Assembly (NCBI GenBank): GCA_038320185.1
Contig: JBBQDZ010000025.1
Location: 1 to 18,941 of the forward strand
Direction: 5' to 3'
Length of the DNA stretch: 18,941 bases
Source of the DNA: JBBQDZ01 sp038320185
Lineage (GTDB): Bacteria; Actinomycetota; Thermoleophilia; Gaiellales; Gaiellaceae
Below, one piece after another: positions 7,504 to 14,937 of this stretch. A model generated the notes under the pieces. That model did not search any database, was not told the DNA's origin, and saw nothing but the letters and a program-made list of their open reading frames with translations. Both the position numbers and the translations under genes were made by a program. Positions within the stretch are counted from its first letter, which is position 1; every line of letters starts with the position of its first letter.

Positions 7504-7893
7504 CTAGATCTCAAGGACGGCCACCCCGGCGGGCGGGAACGCCGGCTCGGTGCCGCCGCGGAGCTCGGCGGCGATGCGGCCGCAGTCCGGCTGGTGGCCT
7601 ACGACGACGACCTCGCCGGCCCGCCCCGCGACCGCGCTCCGAAGATCGTCGGCAGTCGCTCCCGGAGCGAGACCCTCGTCCGTCTGCGCGTGAACGCTGC
7701 AAGCCCGGCCGATCGCCTCCGCCGTCTGCCGTGCACGCAGGAGCGGGCTCGTCACAACGGCCGCGACCCGTGCCTCGGCCGCCAGGCGGCGACCCACCGC
7801 GCGCGCCGCCTCCTCACCTTCGAGCGTCAGCGGGCGCAGCTCGTCGGGCTCACCCGGGGCCGCCTCCGCGTGCCGCACGAGGTAGACGCGCAC
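7504..7893 (-). CDS. sixA: SixA-like phosphohistidine phosphatase (histidine phosphatase family)
   Basis: This 129-aa single-domain protein has the length and motifs of SixA, which removes phosphate from phosphohistidine on signalling domains. The N-terminal catalytic motif is LVRHAE (residues 5-10; Arg7 and phospho-acceptor His8). SPLLRARQTAE (49-59) supplies another phosphate-binding arginine, and the second catalytic His100 sits in VGHQPDCG. The GTG at 7893 is chosen because the family starts two to three residues before the RHG strand; longer readings run into the upstream gene. It lies 28 bp after the flavoprotein stop and is probably co-transcribed. The target is unknown and other small phosphatase roles remain possible. 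Confidence 0.82.
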   Translation of the reverse strand: MRVYLVRHAEAAPGEPDELRPLTLEGEEAARAVGRRLAAEARVAAVVTSPLLRARQTAEAIGRACSVHAQTDEGLAPGATADDLRSAVAGRAGEVVVVGHQPDCGRIAAELRGGTEPAFPPAGVAVLEI

Positions 7894-7921
7894 GCGGGCG
7901 AGGATAACCCGCGCCGAACCC

Positions 7922-8614
7922 TCAGACGCGAGCGAGGATCTGGTCGAGCTCCTTCTTCTCCACGTCCGGCACCTCGGCGCCCTCCGCGGGATAACCCACC
8001 GGAACCAGGAGGAACGGCCGCTCGTTCCTGGGTCGGTCGAGGATCCGGCTGAGGAAGGCCATCGGAGAAGGGGTATGGCACAGCGTCGCAAGCCCGCCTG
8101 CGTGCAGCGCGGCGAGCAGGAAGCCGGTGGCGATGCCGGTCGACTCCTTCGCGTAGTAGTGCTTGTACTGACGCTCCCCGTCCAGGCCATAGGCCTGTTC
8201 GAAGACGACGATCACGTACGGCGCGTCCGTGATGTGGGACTTCACCGAATCGGTTCCGATTGGCTCGATCGCGCGATGCCACTCCTCGGGCATGCGTCCG
8301 TGGTAGGCGGCCCACTCCTCGGCCTCGGCGGCGTCGCGCATACGTTGCTTGACGTCGAGATCGGAGACGGCGACAAAGCGCCACGGCTGCTGGTTCGCGC
8401 CCGAGGGAGCGCTGCCGGCGACACGGATCGCATTCTCCACGAGCTCCCATGGAACCGGCTCCGGCGAGAACCGCCGAACCGAGCGCCGCTGCACCATCAG
8501 CTCGAGGAAGCCGCGCGACCGCTTCACCTGCTCCTCGAGCGGGAGGCGCTCGAATTCCAACGGAAGCGGGCGGTAGGCGCTGCCGCCTCCGGCCGCCGCG
8601 GGCGGCGCGCTCAT
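7922..8614 (-). CDS. Nitroreductase-family flavoprotein, iodotyrosine-deiodinase-like
   Basis: This 230-aa FMN protein belongs to the nitroreductase superfamily. RRSVRRFS (43-50) and SGANQQPWRF (71-80) bind FMN. What sets it apart is the lid: Glu100, Tyr104 and Lys125 keep the spacing of human iodotyrosine deiodinase (Glu157, Tyr161, Lys182), where they grip the zwitterion of halotyrosine. HYYAKESTGIATGFLLAAL, HTPSPMAFL and VPVGYPAEGAEVPD also follow that subfamily. Bacterial members can dehalogenate halophenols, but the natural substrate is usually unknown. The ATG at 8614 is chosen over one 13 codons upstream because GGGAG lies 4-5 nt before it. The divergent PhzF gene starts 83 bp away. 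Confidence 0.84.
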   Translation of the reverse strand: MSAPPAAAGGGSAYRPLPLEFERLPLEEQVKRSRGFLELMVQRRSVRRFSPEPVPWELVENAIRVAGSAPSGANQQPWRFVAVSDLDVKQRMRDAAEAEEWAAYHGRMPEEWHRAIEPIGTDSVKSHITDAPYVIVVFEQAYGLDGERQYKHYYAKESTGIATGFLLAALHAGGLATLCHTPSPMAFLSRILDRPRNERPFLLVPVGYPAEGAEVPDVEKKELDQILARV

Positions 8615-8697
8615 CGAACTCCCGCCGCTCGGGCAAGGCTCTTCACGTCCCACAGGGTAGAAGGAACAGGCAAGGTGCCGTCGCTAGAGTCGAGGTC

Positions 8698-9543
8698 ATG
8701 TCGTCGTTCCGCTACGTCGTCGCCGACGTCTTCACCGACACGCCGCTCGAGGGAAACCAGCTCGGAGTGTTCACGGACGCGCGCGAGATCCCCGAAAACC
8801 TGCTCCAGCCGCTCGCGCGCGAGTTGAACTTTTCCGAGACGGTCTTCGTCTTGCCGAAGGAGCGCGACGGGCACGTGCGGATCCGGATCTTCACACCGAC
8901 CGTGGAGGTGCCCTTCGCCGGGCATCCGACGCTCGGGTCAGCCTTCGTGCTCGCGGGACCGCTCCAGCTCGACGTCATCCGCCTCGAGACCGGCAGCGGC
9001 ACGGTGCCCGTGCGGCTCGAGCGCGACGGGCCGAGGATCGTCTTCGGCCGGATGGACCAGCCGCTCCCAACGGTGGCGTCCTACGCACAGGAGCGCGAGC
9101 TCCTCGATGCACTCGGCGTCGAGGCATCAGAGCTGCCGGTCGAGGTGTACGACAACGGCATCGCCCACGTCTTCGTCTGCCTCCCTTCGTTCGAGGACGT
9201 GGGGGCGCTCGAGCCCGACCTCGCGCGCCTGGCGAGACTGCCGGCCGCCCTCGGCGTCAACTGTTTCGCAGGCGAGAACGGGCGCTGGAAGACGCGGATG
9301 TTCGCGCCCGGTGGGGGCGTCGCCGAGGACCCGGCTACGGGTTCCGCGGCGGGGCCGCTCGCCTACCATCTGGCGCGCCACGGACGGATCGGCTTCGGCA
9401 ACGAGATCGAGATCTCCCAGGGCGCCGAGGTGGGACGACCGTCGACGCTCCACGCTCGGGTGGACGGGTCGCTCGAGCAGCTCGAGCGGGTGGAGGTGGG
9501 CGGCTCGGCCGTGGTCGTAGCGCGCGGCGAGTTCCGGCTCTAG
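8698..9543 (+). CDS. PhzF-family isomerase/epimerase
   Basis: This 281-aa protein has the two-lobed diaminopimelate-epimerase-like fold of the PhzF family. The general acid/base Glu47 lies in ELNFSETVFV (equivalent to Glu45 of PhzF). GHPTLG (75-80) and DPATGSA (211-217) form the two helix-capping substrate loops, and a GNQLGVF strand (19-25) is near the start. PhzF itself isomerises a phenazine precursor, but most homologues outside phenazine clusters have unknown substrates. No phenazine genes are present here. The start at 8698 matches the family N-terminus; the only nearby ribosome site is a close GAGG, and a TAGAGT at 8684 could give a very short leader. Confidence 0.88.
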   Translation: MSSFRYVVADVFTDTPLEGNQLGVFTDAREIPENLLQPLARELNFSETVFVLPKERDGHVRIRIFTPTVEVPFAGHPTLGSAFVLAGPLQLDVIRLETGSGTVPVRLERDGPRIVFGRMDQPLPTVASYAQERELLDALGVEASELPVEVYDNGIAHVFVCLPSFEDVGALEPDLARLARLPAALGVNCFAGENGRWKTRMFAPGGGVAEDPATGSAAGPLAYHLARHGRIGFGNEIEISQGAEVGRPSTLHARVDGSLEQLERVEVGGSAVVVARGEFRL

Positions 9544-9770
9544 CAGCTGCTCCGCGCCTAACAGGAGTCAGGAAACGCATGAGCGCAGGTGACAAGGGCG
9601 CAGTGAGGATGGAAGCAAGCCGAGTAGCTTCGGCCCTCCGTGATGGTCGAGACCGAGATCGCCCTTGATGTGAACGTCGCGTCGACCGCCCTGCGGAGCG
9701 AGTCACGTATCGAATCGTGTCTTGACGCCACTGGACATTTCACCTCCGCGCCGGAGATACTCCGTAGCTC
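9544..9770. other. Intergenic stretch upstream of the propeller gene
   Basis: These 227 bases contain no convincing gene or RNA. TTGACG at 9722-9727 resembles a -35 box, but no good -10 sits 16-18 bp downstream. A small perfect hairpin (9752-9764) contains GGAG 14 nt before the ATG, too far for a normal ribosome site. Confidence 0.4.
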
Positions 9771-10778
9771 ATGGTGAGAGTTCGATTCCTGGTCACCGCT
9801 GCCGCCGTCGCGGTCATTGCCGCGAGCACCGTCGCCGCGGCCGGGCCGCCCCCGCCGCCGACCGCTGCCGGCGGCCAGGCCGTCGCGGTACTCGCGCGGG
9901 GAGTGCCGACGCCGACCGCCTTCGCGTTCGGTCACGGGCAGGTATTCGTTGCCGCCTTCGGCGACGAGCAGAATCCGAAGATTCAGGGCGGCGTCTACGC
10001 CGTGAAGAATGGCCGTGCCGTCAGGGTGCCCGGCTCGCCGCGGGTAGCCTTTGGGCTCGCCTTCGACAGAGGAACGCTCTATCTGTCCACGGGCTTCGGC
10101 CCGACGACCAGGATCCTTGCTTGGAGTGGCTGGGACGGCACGCGCTTCAGGAAGCAGCGGGTCGTCGCCCGCGGTCCGAAGGGCTTCTCAGGCTTCAACG
10201 GCATCGCTTTCGGCCCAGATGGGCGGCTCTACGCCGGCGTGTCGCTGGGGGACACCAAGACCGCCGACTACAAGCACGGCCGGACGCCGTACGCCAACAG
10301 CTTCCTGGCGGTCGATCCGAAGACCGGGAAGCTGGAGCTGATCGCGACGGGCATGCGCCAGCCCTGGCAGCCGATCTTCGTACCGGGCCTGCGCGGGCCG
10401 CTCGTGTCCGACCTCGGCCAGGAGAACCTCGGCAAGAAGCGACCGCCCGACCGCCTGCTGGTCGTCGAACCCGGCCTCGATTTCGGCTTCCCTGACTGCC
10501 CCGCCCGGCCCGAGACATGCTCGCAGTACGCGAAGCCGTTCGCCCTCTTCCCGGCGCACGCGTCGCCTGTCGGTCTCGGGTATGTCGGCAAGCGGCTCTA
10601 TGTCGCCCTCTTCGGCGGAACCGGCAAGGGGCCCGAGGTCGTCTCCATGCCGACGACCGGCGGCACCTACAAGCCATTCCTGACCGGTTTCGCTGCACCG
10701 GTAGTCGCGGTCGGCGAGCACAATGGTCAGCTCTATGTCGGCGACCTGACCGGCGCCATCTATCGCGTCAAGCCCTAG
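9771..10778 (+). CDS. Secreted beta-propeller protein (sorbosone dehydrogenase/NHL-like)
   Basis: This 335-aa protein starts with a signal peptide: basic VRVR, a hydrophobic run to about residue 22, and a likely Ala-rich cleavage site before a GPPPPP linker. The rest is repeating blades such as AFGLAFDRGTLYLSTGF, GFNGIAFGPDGRLYAGVS and VGLGYVGKRLYVALFGG. It ends in VGEHNGQLYVGDLTGAIYRV. The pattern fits six-bladed propellers of the PQQ-type glucose/sorbosone dehydrogenase and NHL groups. I do not see a clear catalytic His/Arg set, so dehydrogenase activity is not claimed. It is likely exported and monocistronic. CGGAGATACTCCG, a perfect 5-bp-arm hairpin at 9752-9764, lies just before the start. 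Confidence 0.75.
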   Translation: MVRVRFLVTAAAVAVIAASTVAAAGPPPPPTAAGGQAVAVLARGVPTPTAFAFGHGQVFVAAFGDEQNPKIQGGVYAVKNGRAVRVPGSPRVAFGLAFDRGTLYLSTGFGPTTRILAWSGWDGTRFRKQRVVARGPKGFSGFNGIAFGPDGRLYAGVSLGDTKTADYKHGRTPYANSFLAVDPKTGKLELIATGMRQPWQPIFVPGLRGPLVSDLGQENLGKKRPPDRLLVVEPGLDFGFPDCPARPETCSQYAKPFALFPAHASPVGLGYVGKRLYVALFGGTGKGPEVVSMPTTGGTYKPFLTGFAAPVVAVGEHNGQLYVGDLTGAIYRVKP

Positions 10779-10806
10779 TCGCCGGGCCGCAGGCTCCGCT
10801 GTGCAC

Positions 10807-10820
10807 CCGCCCGCGGGCGG
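10807..10820. terminator. GC palindrome between convergent genes
   Basis: CCGCCCGCGGGCGG is a perfect 14-base palindrome 28 bp after the propeller stop, in the 195-bp gap before a converging small gene. There is no T-run. A terminator role is possible only by position; chance is a real alternative at this GC content. Confidence 0.25.
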
Positions 10821-10973
10821 CTCTCGATCATCCGCGGTGGCCGCGACGTCCAGAGCGTCCGCGGGTCGCGGTCGGCGACCTCCGACGTTACTCCGCAGCG
10901 CACTGACCCGCCACTCACGCATGCGGGCTGCTCCCTTTCGCGGCGGGATGTCCGGCGAAGCGACCGGGGCGGG

Positions 10974-11174
10974 CTACCCCTCCGTTTGCGGCCCGTCCGG
11001 TTGCTCCGGCGGGGACAGCGGCTCGCGGTCTCTGGCCTCCTCCTGGCCCCCGGAGTCCGACGGCTCCTCGGATGGAGGCTTGGGCCGGGGATCGGCTTCC
11101 TTCGTCGCGTCCTCGTCGGGCGGAAAGACGTTCGCCGGTGTACCCGGGCGCTCTTCGTTTCCTTGCTCGGACAT
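10974..11174 (-). CDS. Small acidic, proline-rich, probably disordered protein
   Basis: The 66 residues consist almost entirely of Glu, Asp, Pro, Gly, Ser and Lys, with no hydrophobic core, so the product should be disordered and soluble. A strong GGAGG stands 4 nt before the ATG at 11174, which is the main support for a real gene. No family is recognised. It lies downstream of the CHRD gene on the same strand, but a strong hairpin (11248-11281) and a second palindrome (11234-11244) separate them, so it may have its own promoter. A chance open frame remains possible because such composition is easily produced in GC-rich DNA. Confidence 0.5.
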   Translation of the reverse strand: MSEQGNEERPGTPANVFPPDEDATKEADPRPKPPSEEPSDSGGQEEARDREPLSPPEQPDGPQTEG

Positions 11175-11233
11175 AGATCCTCCGTTTCTCGAAGTCGCTG
11201 ATCGACCAGTCGGAGTCTCCCGCGTTGTGGAGT

Positions 11234-11244
11234 CGGTTAAACCG
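11234..11244. promoter_or_regulatory. Small palindrome upstream of the acidic protein gene
   Basis: CGGTTAAACCG is a perfect 5-bp-arm palindrome with one central base. It is one of few AT-containing symmetric sites in the area and lies 60 bp before the 66-aa gene start. It could be an operator; this is positional inference only. Confidence 0.25.
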
Positions 11245-11247
11245 TGT

Positions 11248-11281
11248 GCCGAGCCCGGCCGCGAAACGGGCCTGGCTCGGC
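11248..11281 (-). terminator. Strong hairpin after the CHRD gene
   Basis: GCCGAGCC (11248-11255) pairs perfectly with GGCTCGGC (11274-11281). After one mismatch, GGCC pairs with GGCC around an eight-base loop, giving 12 bp in total. It begins 18 nt beyond the minus-strand CHRD stop codon. There is no U-tract after it, so it would be an atypical GC-rich terminator or an mRNA 3' stabiliser. Confidence 0.55.
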
Positions 11282-11298
11282 GGGGGCCTTCTCGGCGC

Positions 11299-11727
11299 CT
11301 AGTCGTCGGCGCGCACCTGACCGCGCACAGCGCCGCCCTGGAACGCTGCAGTATGGATGTTCACGTAGTAGGCGCTGGGGTTCGGGCGGATCGCCGCGAC
11401 CGTCTTCGCAGGTGTCGCGATGCATCCCTCGGCCTTGTACGAGCTGCCGAACGGCACGACAACGGGACCGGCGACGCCGGTACGGCCCTTGTGGATGTGA
11501 GCCGCGAGCGGCCTTGCGATCTTCGAGACCTTCAGCTCCCAGCAGACCTTGCCGGCGGAGAACTTGACCTCGGCCGTCCCGGTTCCGTTCGGATCGCCCT
11601 TCGGCGTCTCTGCCTTCCCAGACATCGTTGCGTGGAGCGAGCCGCCGCCCTTCGCCAGCCCGGCCAGTGCGTACGTTGGGATCGCGGTGACGGCGAGGAC
11701 GACTGCTGCAGCAAGTACGCGACGCAT
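11299..11727 (-). CDS. Secreted CHRD-domain protein
   Basis: This 142-aa protein has a clear signal peptide (MRRVLAAAVVLAVTAIPTYALA, cleavage about residue 22). A single CHRD domain follows, the module first described in chordin and common in bacterial secreted proteins of unknown role. Seen in order are HATMSGKAETPKGDPNGTG, a CWELKVSKI strand, HIHKGRTGVAGPVVVPF with the characteristic His pair, and a YYVNIHTAAFQGGAVRGQV ending. A second cysteine (EGCIA) may pair with the first. GGGGGAA lies just before the ATG. It is 83 bp downstream of the membrane-anchored protein gene on the same strand and is followed by a strong hairpin. Confidence 0.85.
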   Translation of the reverse strand: MRRVLAAAVVLAVTAIPTYALAGLAKGGGSLHATMSGKAETPKGDPNGTGTAEVKFSAGKVCWELKVSKIARPLAAHIHKGRTGVAGPVVVPFGSSYKAEGCIATPAKTVAAIRPNPSAYYVNIHTAAFQGGAVRGQVRADD

Positions 11728-11810
11728 TTCCCCCTGGCCGTGACAGATAAGCCCGTGCGGTGCCCGACCTAACTACGGCGGAGCGGGGAACGGCGGATTG
11801 CAGAGAGGGG

Positions 11811-12227
11811 CTACTTGGGTTGCGGCTTGACCTCGGGGCACTTCACGCCCGAGCCCTTCTTCAGCACCACGCAGGTATCAGTCGTCAGCTTCGGCCCGGT
11901 TCTAGCGCGGACGAGACCGAGGACCTCGCTCTCCACCTGGGCAAGGTAGGTGTTCCCGTCGGAGCTGACGTCGAGCTGGACGGTCAGCCCGGTCGCAAGG
12001 TCGTCGCCGAGGCCCTTGGCCGAAGTGAGGAGGTCGGCGAGGTGGGGGCTGTAGCGGCCGTGCGCACCTGTGTAGGCTCGCTCGCCCGCGTCGATCCGGG
12101 TGATGGCGCTCAGTGCCCGCTTCGCCTTGTCGCTCGACGACAGACTCCCCTTGTGTGAGCGCGTCAGCAGCGGGACGAGGAAGAACACGACCGCGAGGAT
12201 GAGCAGCAGCGGCGCGAAGCGTCTCAT
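11811..12227 (-). CDS. Membrane-anchored protein of unknown function
   Basis: This 138-aa protein has one N-terminal hydrophobic segment (about residues 5-22, FAPLLLILAVVFFLVPLL) after MRR and an outside domain of about 115 residues. The domain starts with a helix (KAKRALSAITRIDAGERAYTGAHGRYSP) reminiscent of the stalk-to-head junction of type II/IV pseudopilins, which also have a Tyr-rich 'GxY' turn there. No prepilin peptidase site (G|FTLxE) is visible, so a pilin is not claimed. Two cysteines near the end (TDTC...VKC) could form a disulphide. The ATG at 12227 is preferred: it overlaps the FAD oxidase stop as ATGA, implying translational coupling; an ATG four codons earlier is the alternative. 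Confidence 0.7.
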   Translation of the reverse strand: MRRFAPLLLILAVVFFLVPLLTRSHKGSLSSSDKAKRALSAITRIDAGERAYTGAHGRYSPHLADLLTSAKGLGDDLATGLTVQLDVSSDGNTYLAQVESEVLGLVRARTGPKLTTDTCVVLKKGSGVKCPEVKPQPK

Positions 12228-13633
12228 CTGCGGCGACATGCTCGGACGTTATCTGGTTCCCGCCTTTCGTCCGGATCGTGCCTTCGGCGCAGCTCCTCGA
12301 AGCGGGCGAGCCGGTCCCCGAATGCCCTGCGAACCTGACCCTGCTCGAGCTCCCGCGTCTGATTGAAGAGCGGCGAGCCGCCGTGCTCGCTGCAGAACTC
12401 GTTATAGGCGCGCAGGAACGGAAGCCAGCCGGGGTCACCGCTCGAGACCGGGTCGATCGTGAGCACGTTCCCGTCCCACGTGTAGGAGAAGAGCGAGCTC
12501 TGATCCTGGAGGATCCGGTAGCCGACGTGGCACATGTTGCAGCGAAACCCGTGCTCGCGGTAGTAGCGCTTCGCGAACTGGAAGTACTCCCGCAGGATCT
12601 GCGGGTAGCGCTTCTCGGGAAACCCCCAGATGCTGAAGGTGTAACGCGAGAAGCCGCCGGTCTCCGGGTAAAGGATGATCTGGTTCGTGGCGGTCGTCGT
12701 CGCGTCCGTGAGGATGAGAGCGGACGTTCGCTGCACGGTGCGGTTGAAGGCATCCACCAGCGCGTACCGCACCTGCTTGGCCGGCACGTACTGGACGAGG
12801 CCGCGGGCGACTGTCGGGACGAACTTGCTCCAGAAGTAGTTCCGCATCCGCCAGACACGGTCGTGCACCTGTGCGTCGGGCCGCGCGGGCCCGGTGTAGC
12901 GCCGCAGCTCCACGACGACGCGGTTCGTGAATGGGTAGAGGAACATCATGATCGAGCGGTTCTCTGCGACCAGTTCCGGCAGCGCCTCAAGGTATTCCTC
13001 GAGGGTGTAAAGCCGGTGCTCGACTGCCATCGTCTGCAGCGGGCGCACGCGGAACGTCACCTCGACGACGATGCCGAGGAGTCCGTAGCTCGACCGGGCC
13101 GCCTGGAGTGAGTCCGGATCGTCTTCGGTGATCTCGAGCAGGTCGCCGGCCGGCGTGACGATCTTCATCCCGACGCAGTAGGAGTTCACCTGACCGTACT
13201 CCCCGGGCATCGAGGCATCCTTCGTCGCCGCACAGGCAGCGGCGCCGAGCGTGAGGTTGCCGAGCTCGATGTTGACGTAGAACTGCAGGTTGCGCTGCCG
13301 GAGCTCGTGGGCGACGTGGTAGAGGAGGGCGCCCGGCTCGGCACGGACGTAGTCGGACCCGACCTCGAGGATCCGGTTCATCCTCGAGAGATCCACCACG
13401 GTGCCTCCGTCGGCCTCGGTACAGAAGCTCGTGGAGTGGTTCGAGCCGTGGGCTCGCACCGGCGAGGGGTACCGGCTCCGATCCTTGACGACGCGAACGA
13501 CGTCCTCGACCGAGCGGGCCTCGACGACGACCTGGGGGTACGAGACGACCTCGTGTGCCCAGTTCCACAGCGCGGAGCGCCCGCCCCCTGCACGTTCCTC
13601 GGCGTCCCGCGCCGTCGCCGTTGTCGAAGCCAC
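12224..13633 (-). CDS. FAD-linked oxidase, VAO/aldonolactone-oxidase-like
   Basis: This 469-aa protein has an FAD-binding type 4 domain of the vanillyl-alcohol oxidase superfamily. VRAHGSNHSTSF (59-70) corresponds to the pyrophosphate loop where aldonolactone oxidases read GxGHS, and His66 is a candidate for covalent FAD attachment. Later landmarks are GTVVDLSRMNRIL, NIELGNLTLGAAACAATKDAS and SSYGLLGIVVEVTFRVRPLQT. The C-terminal half resembles the substrate cap of sugar-lactone/alditol oxidases, but no exact substrate is assignable. The GTG at 13633 is chosen because GGAGG stands 5 nt before it; the longer frame back to TTG 13759 lacks conserved-looking residues. It follows the double-SIS gene after 122 bp and is coupled to the next gene by ATGA. 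Confidence 0.78.
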   Translation of the reverse strand: MASTTATARDAEERAGGGRSALWNWAHEVVSYPQVVVEARSVEDVVRVVKDRSRYPSPVRAHGSNHSTSFCTEADGGTVVDLSRMNRILEVGSDYVRAEPGALLYHVAHELRQRNLQFYVNIELGNLTLGAAACAATKDASMPGEYGQVNSYCVGMKIVTPAGDLLEITEDDPDSLQAARSSYGLLGIVVEVTFRVRPLQTMAVEHRLYTLEEYLEALPELVAENRSIMMFLYPFTNRVVVELRRYTGPARPDAQVHDRVWRMRNYFWSKFVPTVARGLVQYVPAKQVRYALVDAFNRTVQRTSALILTDATTTATNQIILYPETGGFSRYTFSIWGFPEKRYPQILREYFQFAKRYYREHGFRCNMCHVGYRILQDQSSLFSYTWDGNVLTIDPVSSGDPGWLPFLRAYNEFCSEHGGSPLFNQTRELEQGQVRRAFGDRLARFEELRRRHDPDERREPDNVRACRRR

Positions 13634-13735
13634 CCGCCCCTCCCCGCCGATCGCTTGCTCGTCCCGAATGCCGCCCCGCCGTTCAAGGGTCGCAGAGGAG
13701 CCGCTCTCGATCAAGCGCTGTCGGTCACTCGGCCT

Positions 13736-13749
13736 GTCGAGCGCTCGAC
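13736..13749. promoter_or_regulatory. 14-base perfect palindrome after the hydrogenase accessory operon
   Basis: GTCGAGCGCTCGAC begins 7 nt after the double-SIS stop on the minus strand, in the 122-bp gap before the FAD oxidase. It could end the operon as a short stem or act as an operator for the oxidase gene. There is no U-run. Confidence 0.3.
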
Positions 13750-13755
13750 GGGGGC

Positions 13756-14937
13756 TCAAGGGCCGGCGAGCTCAACGAGCTCGCGCAGCACGTGGTAGGC
13801 GCTCGCCTGGGCCTCCTGAATCCTCGGCACATGCTCGGAGCGGCTGACGACCACGTGGTCGGCGAGGCCCTCCGCAGCCACGCGCCCGCCGTCGTAGCCG
13901 ATCATGGCGATCGTCACCAGCCCGCGCCGGCGAGCCTCCGCGAGCGCCTCGAGGATGTTCCCTGAGTTGCCGCTCGTCGAGAGGGCTAGCGCGACGTCGC
14001 CCTCGCGGCCATAGGCGATGACCTGGCGCTGGAAGAGCGCGCCGGGGCCGATGTCGTTCGCGAGGGCGGTGAGGATCGCCGCGTCGGCACTCAGGCCGAG
14101 CGCGGCGCGACTCCGCCAGCCCTGGGGCGCGGCCTGGAAGTCGGCTGCGACGTCCATCGCGTCCGTCGCCGAGCCGCCGTTCCCGAACGCGAGCAGAGCA
14201 CCGCCGCGGTCGAGCGCGCGGCGAAGGGTGGCGGCCGCGGCAGCGAGCTCCTCGCGCCCGTCCTGGAGGGTCTGCGCCCGCAGACCCGCGATCTCGGCCG
14301 CCTTCATCAGCACCGAGGCGCGAACGTCCTCGACCACCGCGTCGAGATCCTTGTCGCCCCCCTCGAGGAACGGGTACAGGAAGGCCGAGTCCCCCGCCCC
14401 CACCGTCGAGCTGCCGAGGTGATCGAAGAAGACGTGGACGAGCTCCCAGAGGACGTGGTAGAGCGTCTCGGCGAGCTCCTGGCGGACGAACGGGTCCCCG
14501 CTCTCCGCCTCGAACTGCCACTCGGCGCCGGAGGCATCGAACGCAATTGTCAGGCAGCCGCGCTCGCGCGCGAGCGCGGCTGCATCCGGCTCCTCGCCGA
14601 AGAGGATCGCCGTGTCGGCCGCGACCGCGAGCAGGCCTAGCTGGGTGGCGACGGCTCCGCCCTCCGCCGTGAGCGCGATCGCGGGGAGCGCACGTTTGCC
14701 GACGATCACCGGGTGCACGAACTCCACCGCGACGTGGCGAGCATCGGAGTGCGCCTGCGGTGTGGAGCCGACCGCGAAGAGGCGCCCGCCGCTCACCAAT
14801 CGGGTCGCGAGCTCGCGACAGAGCAGCGCGATCCGTGGAGCCTCGGCGGCGAAGAACCGGTCGCTCGCCTCGTTCCGCCGTGCCAGCAGCTCGTCGACGC
14901 GCGTCGCGAGCGCGCCCGCGCCGACGGCGTTGCTCAC
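13756..14937 (-). CDS. Double-SIS-domain protein, GmhA-like, hydrogenase-associated
   Basis: This 393-aa protein contains two tandem SIS (sugar isomerase) domains. The C-terminal half (about 200-393) is a full GmhA/sedoheptulose-7-phosphate isomerase-like domain: FGNGGSATDAMDVAADFQ (251-268), LTALANDIG (289-297), LALSTSGNSGNILEALAEA (318-336) and RIQEAQASAYHVLRELVE (372-389). The N-terminal half keeps the outline but has lost the phosphate loops: GSTPQAHSD replaces GNGGSA, and the STSGNS motif is absent, yet it ends in a matching YHVLWELVHVFF helix. The GTG start at 14937 overlaps the hypB stop as GTGA. A SIS gene near hypB is, from memory, recurrent in actinobacterial uptake-hydrogenase operons. 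Its role there is not established. Confidence 0.82.
   Translation of the reverse strand: MSNAVGAGALATRVDELLARRNEASDRFFAAEAPRIALLCRELATRLVSGGRLFAVGSTPQAHSDARHVAVEFVHPVIVGKRALPAIALTAEGGAVATQLGLLAVAADTAILFGEEPDAAALARERGCLTIAFDASGAEWQFEAESGDPFVRQELAETLYHVLWELVHVFFDHLGSSTVGAGDSAFLYPFLEGGDKDLDAVVEDVRASVLMKAAEIAGLRAQTLQDGREELAAAAATLRRALDRGGALLAFGNGGSATDAMDVAADFQAAPQGWRSRAALGLSADAAILTALANDIGPGALFQRQVIAYGREGDVALALSTSGNSGNILEALAEARRRGLVTIAMIGYDGGRVAAEGLADHVVVSRSEHVPRIQEAQASAYHVLRELVELAGP

Noticed and set aside
8698..9543. Phenazine biosynthesis
   Set aside because: A lone PhzF homologue without phzA/B/D/E/G neighbours does not support it.
9544..9770. tRNA or small RNA in the intergenic region
   Set aside because: No cloverleaf, CCA end or T-loop consensus could be found by reading both strands.
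11902..12858. 318-codon minus-strand frame inside the FAD oxidase and membrane protein genes
   Set aside because: Same strand but a different frame, with Ser/Arg-rich composition; the true frames show recognisable motifs and coupled starts.
13634..13759. Longer FAD oxidase beginning at TTG 13759 (TTGA overlap with the SIS stop)
   Set aside because: The extra 42 residues are charged and unlike the family, while GTG 13633 has a GGAGG at ideal spacing. It remains a minor possibility.
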